Positions 7,902 to 12,618 of a stretch of 12,618 nucleotides of DNA are shown here, one piece after another. Below the pieces are notes generated by a model that was not told where the DNA came from, searched no databases, and saw nothing but the letters and a program-made list of their open reading frames with translations. A program made the translations under genes and the position numbers. The stretch is taken from the NCBI GenBank assembly GCA_964534905.1, contig CAZHPZ010000036.1, positions 1 to 12,618 on the forward strand. Direction: 5' to 3'. This DNA is from RGIG4608 sp964534905 (GTDB lineage Bacteria; Bacillota; Clostridia; Oscillospirales; CAG-272). Positions within the stretch are counted from its first letter, which is position 1. Each line of letters opens with the position of its first letter.

Positions 7902-8363
7902 ATGGCAAAAAAATCAGGATCTAATTTATCAACGCCGATCCTTTATATAATTCTCGGCGTGCTTTTGTTGGTATTCAAGGACGATGTGCTCGGCTGGGCA
8001 ATGACCGCAGCGGGAATCGTATTCATCGTCTCGGGTGCTATCGACCTTTCAAAGGGATTTAAAATAAGTGCGATAATCAGCATAACCGCCGGAATCGCAA
8101 TACTCGTGCTCGGCTGGTCGCTTGCAAGCATAGTACTGCTTGTGCTCGGCGTGCTCATCGCCGTCAAGGGTGCCGTCGATCTTCTCGACGCCTTAAAAAT
8201 GTCCAAGAAAAGAAGATCTGCTCTGCACATCGTATTCCCTGTCCTGACGATAATCGTCGGTCTTGCGCTTGCCTTTGCAAACGGAATAGACTACATAATC
8301 GCAGGCGTCGGAATAATGCTCATCGCAGACGGTGCGCTCGGTATCATCTCGGCAAAGAAATAA
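7902..8363 (+). CDS. DUF308 (HdeD-like) membrane protein
   Basis: 153-residue integral membrane protein built of about six short hydrophobic helices in pairs (LYIILGVLLLVF, AMTAAGIVFIVSGAIDL, IISITAGIAILVLGW, IVLLVLGVLIAVKGAVDLL, VLTIIVGLALAFANG, YIIAGVGIMLIADGALGII). The G-x-x-x-I-x-x-G-x-x-D-L type repeats are typical of the DUF308/HdeD family. Both ends are Lys-rich (MAKKSG and SAKK). GGAGG lies 7 nt before the ATG. It is separated from the Lys-rich membrane protein by 27 bp, so the two are probably co-transcribed and end at the 8408-8444 terminator. HdeD is linked to acid resistance in enterics, but that function should not be carried over here. Confidence 0.88.
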   Translation: MAKKSGSNLSTPILYIILGVLLLVFKDDVLGWAMTAAGIVFIVSGAIDLSKGFKISAIISITAGIAILVLGWSLASIVLLVLGVLIAVKGAVDLLDALKMSKKRRSALHIVFPVLTIIVGLALAFANGIDYIIAGVGIMLIADGALGIISAKK

Positions 8364-8392
8364 AAAAAACAAAGCGCCGTGCGTTGCACGGC
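8361..8392 (-). terminator. Candidate minus-strand terminator
   Basis: GCCGTGC and GCACGGC (8376-8382 and 8386-8392) form a perfect 7-bp stem with a 3-nt loop. On the minus strand it is followed by a T-rich tail, CTTTGTTTTTTT, that overlaps the DUF308 stop. It would end transcripts entering from the right. Confidence 0.6.
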
Positions 8393-8407
8393 AGTCATAA
8401 ACGAATT

Positions 8408-8444
8408 CAGTCCCGAAATCACTCTGATTTTCGGGACTGTTTTG
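8408..8444 (+). terminator. Terminator of the YwaF-like/DUF308 unit
   Basis: CAGTCCCGAAA (8408-8418) pairs with TTTCGGGACTG (8429-8439) around a 10-nt loop that can partly extend the stem. A short T tract, TTTTG, follows at 8440-8444. Confidence 0.8.
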
Positions 8445-8635
8445 TATATTCGGTTCAATACCCTCAGTTTCAATAACGCACCTTCTTCGCGCAATCCAAG
8501 CAGCAAAAAGTTTTATCAAGTCTTGATTGTTAGCACAAACCATAGCATTCTCCAGTACGTGGGGTCCCCCGAGTAGGAGTCAAAGGAGAGTACGAACACA
8601 GTAAGCGACCGTTTAATACCCTATTTGTTCAAAGT
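8445..8635. other. Non-coding stretch with direct repeats and a GC-rich hairpin
   Basis: I see no gene here with a start, ribosome binding site and family signature. Two 14-bp near-identical direct repeats (12 of 14 positions, core AATACCCT) lie at 8451-8464 and 8609-8622. Between them an imperfect hairpin at 8552-8580 has a GGGG/CCCC core. It might be the body of another minus-strand RNA ending at the 8361-8392 terminator, or a decayed insertion flanked by a duplicated target. Neither is shown. Confidence 0.4.
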
Positions 8636-8884
8636 ATTATAAAAGCCCTCCGTTGGAGGGCTTATTTACATTTATTAAGTTTACAAAAAGGACACTTGAA
8701 AAAGCGAAATCATTACCGCTGGTGGAGGTTACCGAGCCGTTTGGTGATCAAGCGGCAGGGCTTTCGCCGGATAGCAATTTAAGGAGAGAAAAAATAAACA
8801 GCGTCCGGTGGCAATCTTCGTTTTTTCAAGTGTTTAGGTGTGTTGCAATGCTTGGTAAACGTTAACTTTATCGGTAACATTTAC
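8636..8884 (-). ncRNA. Candidate structured small RNA, about 245 nt
   Basis: Read on the minus strand, a promoter at 8891-8919 predicts a start at about 8884, exactly the first base of a 10-bp hairpin (8855-8864 with 8875-8884). A long helix then pairs 8822-8833 with 8692-8703 (12 perfect pairs, ACACTTGAAAAA type) and continues inward with interruptions to 8810/8717. The enclosed region can form CCGGA/TCCGG (8767-8771 with 8804-8808) and GCCG/CGGC (8736-8739 with 8753-8756), giving a branched interior. A 9-bp terminator hairpin (8643-8663) ends it. Three of four non-Watson-Crick positions in the main helices are G-U pairs on this strand but A-C on the other, which favours minus-strand transcription. 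I cannot name the family. A rod-like 6S RNA is an alternative; I saw no SRP, RNase P or tmRNA signatures. Confidence 0.6.
8638..8663 (-). terminator. Terminator hairpin of the candidate small RNA
   Basis: AAGCCCTCC and GGAGGGCTT (8643-8651 and 8655-8663) form a perfect 9-bp stem with a 3-nt loop. On the minus strand the stem runs into CTTTTAT, a short T tract. The plus-strand tail (ATTTACA) is poorer. Confidence 0.7.
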
Positions 8885-8890
8885 ATACTT

Positions 8891-8919
8891 ATTATAATCT
8901 AAAACGTTCAAAAAATCAA
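8891..8919 (-). promoter_or_regulatory. Sigma-A promoter of the candidate small RNA
   Basis: Minus-strand TTGATT (8919-8914) and TATAAT (8896-8891) with exactly 17 bp between them. It points away from cinA into a stretch without a gene. Confidence 0.65.
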
Positions 8920-8934
8920 GCATTTATTTGAACG
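8905..8934. repeat. Inverted repeat straddling the -35 box
   Basis: CGTTCAAA (8905-8912) and TTTGAACG (8927-8934) are perfect 8-bp arms 14 bp apart. The -35 element of the minus-strand promoter lies between them, a placement expected of an operator. Confidence 0.5.
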
Positions 8935-8938
8935 AATC

Positions 8939-8966
8939 GTTTATAATTTGTATACGAATTGTAAAC
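8939..8966. repeat. 28-bp imperfect palindrome next to the cinA stop
   Basis: The sequence is symmetric around GTATAC (8950-8955) with 24 of 28 positions matching; its ends are GTTTA and TAAAC. The mismatches would be G-U only in plus-strand RNA. It begins 4 bp past the cinA stop and lies upstream of the small-RNA promoter. It could be a protein-binding site or a weak AT-rich hairpin. Confidence 0.45.
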
Positions 8967-8969
8967 TTT

Positions 8970-10229
8970 TTAATTATCGGAATTCAAAAAAGCAATAATT
9001 TCCTTAAGTGCTCTGCTCGTTGAGACCTTTCGTATATAATCGCGTCCTCTGCGTGAGGTAATGCGCATTTCCGCGGAATATGTGCCCCTCTCGCTTGAAA
9101 AGCCTACGAACACTGTGCCTACCTCCTTATGAGTTGCGGGGTCCGGCGTCGGTCCCGCCTCGCCAGTTATCGAAACGGCGATATCGGTGCCCATTCGCTC
9201 TCTCGCACCGCGTGCCATTTCCTCTGCGGTCTGCGCGCTTACCGCACTGTATTTTTCAAGCGTCTCCCGACTTACTCCGAGAAGCTTTTCCTTTGCTTCG
9301 TTCGAATATGTTATAAATCCGCCCCTGAACACCGCGCTCGCGCCGGAGACGTCCGTCAAACGCTTTCCGAGATATCCGCCCGTGCAGGATTCTGCAACGC
9401 AAATAGTGAGTCCAAGCTGTGCAAGCCCGTGTATTACAAGCTCCTCGGGCTTCTCGGCGTCAATGGCGTAAATGAATTTTCCGACGGGGGTTTCTCTGAC
9501 TTTTTCTATCATCTGCGCACACATACGCTCACCCTCCTCCTCGCTTTCGGCAAGTGCTCCGACGCGAAGCCTCATTTCACCTTCCTTGGCATATGGTGCA
9601 AGCGTGGGATTTTCGCTCGAGGTCATAATGTCACGCAGATACATTTCCGCCTCGCTTTCTCCCATTCCCATAATGTGAATGTTGTGACTGACAAGTATCC
9701 TGTCGCTCATTTGGCGGAGCAGAGGAAAAGCATATTCCTCAAACATCGGCTCTCCCTCAAACGGAGGTCCGGGGAGCATTACAACGACCTTTTCACCGCT
9801 CTGCAGGAATATGCCCGGAGCCGTGCCCGTTTTGTTCGGCAGAGCTATTGCTCCGAGGGGAATGTCAGCCTGTTTTGCATTGTTTTCGGGCATATCTCTT
9901 CCCGTGGACGCAAAATATTCACGAATATCGCGTAATATCGCCTCGTCTCTGACCATCGGAAGTCCGAGCGCCTCTGCCACAGTCTCCTTTGTCAGATCGT
10001 CATAAGTAGGTCCGAGTCCACCGGTCGTTATGAGCAGATCGGCGCTTTTCAGCGCCTCGCCGACCGCTTCGGTAAGTCGTTTCGGATTGTCGCCGACCAC
10101 AGTCGAATGATAAACCGATATTCCGAGTCTTGCAAGCGCACGTCCGAGGTATGCCGAGTTCGTGTTCACCACCTCGCCGAGCAAAAGTTCGGTACCGACA
10201 CATAAAATTTCCGCATTTTTGATTTTCAT
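8970..10229 (-). CDS. cinA: CinA: nicotinamide-nucleotide amidase with MoCF-like domain
   Basis: Two-domain CinA family protein of 419 residues, normal length. Residues 1-170 form the COG1058 (molybdopterin-binding-like) domain with EILCVGTELLLG, NTNSAYLGR, TTGGLGPTYDD and VMLPGPPFE. Residues about 260-415 form the PncC-type nicotinamide-nucleotide amidase domain with AESCTGGYLG (likely nucleophile Ser281), FITYSNEAKEKLLGV and VSITGEAGP. This amidase recycles NMN to nicotinate mononucleotide in pyridine nucleotide salvage; the N-terminal domain is linked to ADP-ribose pyrophosphatase activity in some members. The frame allows a GTG start at 10235. ATG at 10229 is preferred because AGGCGG lies 8 nt upstream and MKIKNAEIL fits the family. 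It is divergent from sigK, with no recA neighbour in view. Confidence 0.95.
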   Translation of the reverse strand: MKIKNAEILCVGTELLLGEVVNTNSAYLGRALARLGISVYHSTVVGDNPKRLTEAVGEALKSADLLITTGGLGPTYDDLTKETVAEALGLPMVRDEAILRDIREYFASTGRDMPENNAKQADIPLGAIALPNKTGTAPGIFLQSGEKVVVMLPGPPFEGEPMFEEYAFPLLRQMSDRILVSHNIHIMGMGESEAEMYLRDIMTSSENPTLAPYAKEGEMRLRVGALAESEEEGERMCAQMIEKVRETPVGKFIYAIDAEKPEELVIHGLAQLGLTICVAESCTGGYLGKRLTDVSGASAVFRGGFITYSNEAKEKLLGVSRETLEKYSAVSAQTAEEMARGARERMGTDIAVSITGEAGPTPDPATHKEVGTVFVGFSSERGTYSAEMRITSRRGRDYIRKVSTSRALKEIIAFLNSDN

Positions 10230-10290
10230 ATTCACCGCCGCCTTTCTTCTCCTTTATTATACAACAAAATCGGAGCGAAAACAATGCTTT

Positions 10291-10311
10291 GATAAAAAAG
10301 TCTTTTTTATC
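10291..10311. repeat. AT-rich perfect palindrome between cinA and sigK
   Basis: Nine-base arms GATAAAAAA and TTTTTTATC around GTC. It lies 62 bp upstream of the cinA ATG and 136 bp upstream of the sigK ATG, in the divergent control region. It could be an operator or hairpin; no family is recognised. Confidence 0.45.
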
Positions 10312-10446
10312 CTTAATAAATTCAAGAAAAAATATATTTCGAGAAAAACTCGTGCATTTTTATATCTCCTCAATCGAATTTTTAGGCGTACAAGCAAAAA
10401 ATCCGATAAATCGCATAAAATTTATCAAAACCGAGAGGAGATTTTT

Positions 10447-11136
10447 ATGTTTACTTTGATATTTACAATGCTTTTCCACATATACCAGCTGATTCTCGGA
10501 GTCAACACTCCGAATAAATTTCCTACTCCTCTCTCACGGGAGGAAGAGGAAGCCGCGTTTATTCTTGCGAGAGCGGGTGATGAAAAGGCTCGCGAAAGGC
10601 TGATATTGCACAATCTCCGCCTTGTTTCTCACATCGTCAGAAAATATTACGGCTCCGCCCCCGACGGTGAGGATCTCGTATCCATAGGCACAATAGGTCT
10701 TGTCAAGGCGGTGGATTCGTTCCGCTCCGGCACGGGAACGCACTTTGCTACATACGCCGCCAGGTGTATTCAGAACGAAATTCTGATGTATTTTCGTGTG
10801 CGGAAGCGTCGGGGCAGCGAGGTGTCGCTCTCGGAAACTATCGATATCGACCGTGACGGAAATCCTCTGACATATATGGACGTAATCAGTACAAACGAGG
10901 ATCCGGCACAGGAGATTGACCGAAAAACGCTGATATCCCGCACCGTGCGTTTGATGAAAAACGTTCTCGGAGAGCGTGAGCGTCAGGTGCTCATAATGCG
11001 TTACGGGCTTTTTGAGCTTTCCCACGCCTATACGCAAAAGGAAATTGCCGAAAAGCTCGGTATATCACGCTCCTACGTCAGCCGTATAGAAAAGGGTGCG
11101 CTTGAAAAGCTCAGGCACGCGCTGGAGGATAATTGA
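10447..11136 (+). CDS. sigK: RNA polymerase sigma-K factor (pro-form)
   Basis: Late mother-cell sporulation sigma factor, 229 residues. Residues 1-20 form a hydrophobic pro-sequence (MFTLIFTMLFHIYQLILG), as in pro-sigma-K, which is normally removed by the intramembrane protease SpoIVFB. KFPTPLSREEE follows, a close match to the sigma-K FPQPLS segment. Region 2 spans about 42-115, with HNLRLVSHIVRKYY, DLVSIGTIGLVKAVDSF and FATYAARCIQNEILMYFR. Region 4 spans about 173-225, with TQKEIAEKLGISRSYVSRIEKGAL as the DNA-binding helix-turn-helix. GAGGAG lies 6 nt before the ATG at 10447; the frame stays open upstream but lacks sigma-like sequence. The gene is intact, with no skin-type insertion. A CATAAAAT at 10414-10421 could be a sporulation-type -10, but I see no clear -35. 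Confidence 0.93.
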   Translation: MFTLIFTMLFHIYQLILGVNTPNKFPTPLSREEEEAAFILARAGDEKARERLILHNLRLVSHIVRKYYGSAPDGEDLVSIGTIGLVKAVDSFRSGTGTHFATYAARCIQNEILMYFRVRKRRGSEVSLSETIDIDRDGNPLTYMDVISTNEDPAQEIDRKTLISRTVRLMKNVLGERERQVLIMRYGLFELSHAYTQKEIAEKLGISRSYVSRIEKGALEKLRHALEDN

Positions 11137-11164
11137 GATGCATTGTTCCGCAAACGAGAAATAT

Positions 11165-11195
11165 ATTATTCCGATAAGTTGCATTATTCCGATAA
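11165..11195. repeat. Two 13-bp direct repeats between sigK and the amidase gene
   Basis: ATTATTCCGATAA occurs at 11165-11177 and 11183-11195 with a 5-bp spacer (18-bp period). They fill much of the gap between two convergent genes, where I see no clear terminator. Confidence 0.6.
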
Positions 11196-11213
11196 ACCCG
11201 TAAGCACATCGAA

Positions 11214-11810
11214 TTATTTTTCCGTTTGCACAAAGGCAGTGTCCGCGGGCGGTATTCCGATACCGTCAATGAGCGACGGAAAATATGATGGCTCCGACTC
11301 CGCCTCAATACGCACGCCTCTGACGTGTAAAAAGCGTGCGGCGGCGTAAGAATAGGTAGAGAGCGGACGGTCAAGCGCATCGTTCGACTGTGCGCAAATC
11401 AGAATGTCGCCGTCCGCAAAGCCGCTGACGAGTAAGGAATGATAAAATATGCCCTGCTCATTTGCAAGCTGTATCACGTCCCCGACCTCAACCTCTCCGC
11501 GATCGACCTCGGAGCAAAACGGACCGCGACGAGCGTTCACGGGGGCAAAATCACCGACTCCGAGCATAAATTCGTAAAATTCACGCACTCCTGCCCACGA
11601 CGGAGAGCGGTAATCGACGCTTTTGTAATACCATCCGAAAGTTTCGGTCGGATCCATAGTGAGAGAGCCGCAAAGCAAGCATTGAGAAACGAAATTAGTG
11701 CAATTTCCGCCTCCGCCAGTAAAATCAAAAAAGAGCGGATTGCGGGAAAGAGCCCAAGCCCGTGCGTATTCCACCGCACGCATTCGATCGTAAGGAGCGC
11801 AAAGCAGCAT
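11214..11810 (-). CDS. Amidase_6 domain protein
   Basis: 198-residue protein with the Amidase_6 (PF12671) pattern: YDRMRAVEYARAWALSRNPLFFDF, then GGGNCTNFVSQCL with the likely nucleophile Cys37, FGWYYKSVDYRSPSW, EVGDVIQL, and YHSLLVSG with His124. This is a CHAP/NlpC-like papain fold seen in many Clostridia and assumed to cleave an amide bond, perhaps in cell wall. The last 30 residues look like a variable tail. No signal peptide is visible, so it acts in the cytosol or is released on mother-cell lysis. GGAGG lies 7 nt before the ATG at 11810. It is convergent with sigK. A possible sigma-K-type promoter sits at 11838-11863. Confidence 0.88.
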   Translation of the reverse strand: MLLCAPYDRMRAVEYARAWALSRNPLFFDFTGGGGNCTNFVSQCLLCGSLTMDPTETFGWYYKSVDYRSPSWAGVREFYEFMLGVGDFAPVNARRGPFCSEVDRGEVEVGDVIQLANEQGIFYHSLLVSGFADGDILICAQSNDALDRPLSTYSYAAARFLHVRGVRIEAESEPSYFPSLIDGIGIPPADTAFVQTEK

Positions 11811-11837
11811 AAATCAACCTCCGAAAGCCGTTTTTGA

Positions 11838-11863
11838 CAGTATATGCATCGAAGCGGATTAGT
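11838..11863 (-). promoter_or_regulatory. Possible sporulation-type promoter of the amidase gene
   Basis: Minus-strand CATATACTG (11846-11838) resembles the sigma-K -10 consensus CATAnnnTA, with an AC dinucleotide at 11863-11862, 15 bp upstream. The spacing is 1-2 bp short of the B. subtilis norm and the motif is weak, so this is a suggestion only. Confidence 0.25.
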
Positions 11864-11978
11864 TTACGGGCGTACACCGTTTTCAAAATCTGTGCAAATA
11901 CTTGGCTCTCCCAAAGTGCGAGACAAATGTCGCGTCGGTCACTTTGTTCGCACTTGCCAATGCCACAAAAAGTTTTGC

Positions 11979-11998
11979 GTCACTTTTTCAAAAGTGAC
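11979..11998. repeat. Perfect palindrome with 9-bp arms
   Basis: GTCACTTTT and AAAAGTGAC separated by only TC. The two-base loop makes a cruciform or protein site more plausible than an RNA hairpin of that exact form. Confidence 0.6.
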
Positions 11999-12042
11999 TA
12001 CCCGCGCGGCACGAGCGCATATCGCCGTTTTCTTTTTGCCAA

Positions 12043-12080
12043 GCTTTTTCTTTTGTGGCTGTTTTCTCAAAAGAAAAAGC
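12043..12080. repeat. 13-bp perfect inverted repeat
   Basis: GCTTTTTCTTTTG (12043-12055) and CAAAAGAAAAAGC (12068-12080) with a 12-nt loop. No T tail follows, so it is not an obvious terminator. It may be the end of a repeat element. Confidence 0.6.
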
Positions 12081-12154
12081 GAATGAGCGATTATCACAAA
12101 CATCAAAACAACACAACAACGCTCCGATACATAAGAAACCCGTAGGGTGGGTGG

Positions 12155-12167
12155 CTTGCTCCCGCCG
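12155..12167 (+). repeat. CTTGCTCCCGCCG repeat, copy 1
   Basis: This 13-mer recurs exactly at 12261-12273. A near-identical inverted copy (15 of 16 bases over the extended unit) lies at 12553-12568. It is preceded here by GTAGGGTGGGTGG, which can pair with the C-rich part. Confidence 0.6.
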
Positions 12168-12191
12168 CTTGACGAAAGGTAATACACAGAC

Positions 12192-12263
12192 AAGTGCCCA
12201 GATCCTTCGGTCGCATCTACGATGCTTCCCTCGAGGATGACCGTCTTTAACGGTCGGGCACTT
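12192..12263. repeat. Repeat module 1 bounded by AAGTGCCC/GGGCACTT
   Basis: Order: AAGTGCCC (12192-12199), a 42-nt element running from AGATCCTTC to TCGAGGATGAC (12200-12241), a small hairpin CCGT/ACGG (12241-12253), then the inverted boundary GGGCACTT (12256-12263). The 42-nt element folds with ATCCT/AGGAT outside and GCATC/GATGC inside. Confidence 0.65.
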
Positions 12264-12273
12264 GCTCCCGCCG
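12261..12273 (+). repeat. CTTGCTCCCGCCG repeat, copy 2
   Basis: Exact copy of 12155-12167, overlapping the right boundary of module 1. Confidence 0.6.
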
Positions 12274-12300
12274 TGCAACACAGAAAAATCCTTTGCTTTG

Positions 12301-12350
12301 TAACGCCTCATCCACCGCTTGCGCGGTCCCCCTTCTCCCGCTGGAGAAGG
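12301..12350. repeat. Paired-hairpin element of a dispersed-repeat type
   Basis: CCTCATCC is followed by an ACCGC/GCGGT hairpin with a 4-nt loop (12313-12326) and a CCTTCTCC/GGAGAAGG hairpin with a CGCT loop (12331-12350). From general knowledge, this arrangement resembles short palindromic repeats scattered between genes in many gut Firmicutes. Confidence 0.55.
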
Positions 12351-12369
12351 CTAAGGGCTTGTGCAAACA

Positions 12370-12423
12370 AAGTGCCCGACACATTTATGTGTCATCCTCG
12401 AGCGTAGCGAAGGATCTGGGCAC
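12370..12423. repeat. Repeat module 2, inverted relative to module 1
   Basis: Order: AAGTGCCC (12370-12377), a hairpin GACACA/TGTGTC with loop TTTA (12378-12393), a short inverted copy of the ATCCT element (12391-12417), then GGGCAC (12418-12423). Read on the other strand it has the same order of parts as module 1. Confidence 0.65.
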
Positions 12424-12458
12424 GCGATTCACGCGAGATATAGTTTATACGCCGCGCA

Positions 12459-12500
12459 AGATCCTTCACTTCGTGCCTGTGGCACTCGTTCGAGGATGAC
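12459..12500 (+). repeat. Second 42-nt ATCCT element
   Basis: Same length and same ends as the element in module 1 (first 9 and last 11 bases identical), but with a different middle that forms GTGCC/GGCAC around TGT. This copy lacks the AAGTGCCC boundaries. Confidence 0.65.
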
Positions 12501-12552
12501 CAAGCGCGGGGAATATTGTCTGTGATTTGCGTGAAGATATATTAACCACGGC

Positions 12553-12568
12553 GCACGGCGGTAGCAAG
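12553..12568 (-). repeat. TTGCTCCCGCCG repeat, inverted copy 3
   Basis: The reverse complement matches 12261-12276 at 15 of 16 positions. The rest of the window to 12618 shows no gene or clear structure. Confidence 0.5.
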
Positions 12569-12618
12569 CCTGCTCACTTACAAGGAATCGTGCTAAGAAC
12601 AGCGGTACATTTATCTTA

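Larger units (their letters stand above)
11864..12150. other. Gene-free stretch with nested inverted repeats
   Basis: The only open frames here are short, lack ribosome binding sites and show no family signature. Inverted repeats are AAGTGCGA/TCGCACTT (11914-11921 and 11948-11955), GACA/TGTC (11922-11931), GTCACTTTT/AAAAGTGAC with a 2-nt loop (11979-11998), and a 13-bp perfect pair at 12043-12080. This could be a decayed mobile element or a recurring intergenic repeat; no transposase remnant is recognised. Confidence 0.5.

Noticed and set aside
8193..8543. Minus-strand frame of 116 codons overlapping the DUF308 end
   Set aside because: It runs through two hairpins and into the DUF308 coding sequence, with no ribosome binding site or known domain.
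8445..8640. tRNA or small SRP RNA
   Set aside because: No T-loop GTTCRANYC with a matching acceptor stem, no CCA context, and no GGAAGC-type SRP tip loop.
8653..8865. Plus-strand 70-codon frame inside the candidate small RNA
   Set aside because: It would start at a TTG inside the terminator hairpin without a ribosome binding site. The structure and promoter point to the minus strand.
12192..12500. A CRISPR array, considered because short repeats recur
   Set aside because: Copies are in both orientations, spacing is irregular, and there are no unique spacers of constant length or cas genes.

Overview
The window looks like a chromosomal segment of a spore-forming member of the Clostridia. The evidence is spoIIE, an uninterrupted sigK encoding a pro-sequence, an Amidase_6 protein, a CD1247-type protein directly after efp, and AAGGAG-type ribosome binding sites. 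A gut lineage of the Oscillospirales type is my inference from general style and from the intergenic repeats; no rRNA or other taxonomic marker is present.

Layout. 44-1129 (+) is an efp plus CD1247-like pair closed by a strong terminator (1172-1213). 1259-3187 (+) is a tight three-gene unit: a YfcE-type phosphodiesterase, a thioredoxin, and an unrecognised membrane-anchored protein. It ends at a bidirectional hairpin shared with the convergent unit to its right. 3281-6107 (-) holds spoIIE followed by a small Veg-like gene with its own sigma-A type promoter. 6357-8363 (+) pairs a polytopic YwaF/TMEM164-like membrane protein, which carries an extreme Lys/Glu-rich tail, with a DUF308 membrane protein. 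8970-10229 (-) is cinA. 10447-11136 (+) is sigK, read divergently from cinA. 11214-11810 (-) is an Amidase_6 protein convergent with sigK. 11811-12618 has no convincing gene and is a mosaic of inverted repeats and hairpin elements.

The most interesting non-coding signal lies between the DUF308 gene and cinA. On the minus strand at about 8884-8636 there is a well-spaced promoter (TTGATT-17-TATAAT), a predicted start that falls exactly at the foot of a 10-bp hairpin, a long closing helix that brings the two ends of the interior together, two inner hairpins, and a terminator hairpin. Most non-Watson-Crick positions become G-U pairs only on the minus strand. I read this as a structured small RNA of about 245 nt that I cannot assign to a family; a 6S-type rod is one possibility. 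The -35 box sits between the arms of an inverted repeat, and a 28-bp imperfect palindrome lies further upstream.

The right end holds two mirror-image repeat modules bounded by AAGTGCCC/GGGCAC. Two 42-nt copies of one element there keep identical ends while their middles differ, yet each middle can form a stem-loop of the same size. That is what a structure-conserved dispersed repeat would look like.

Functionally, spoIIE (sigma-F activation) and sigK (late mother-cell sigma) mark sporulation. Efp, thioredoxin and CinA are housekeeping. The remaining membrane proteins have no assigned role.
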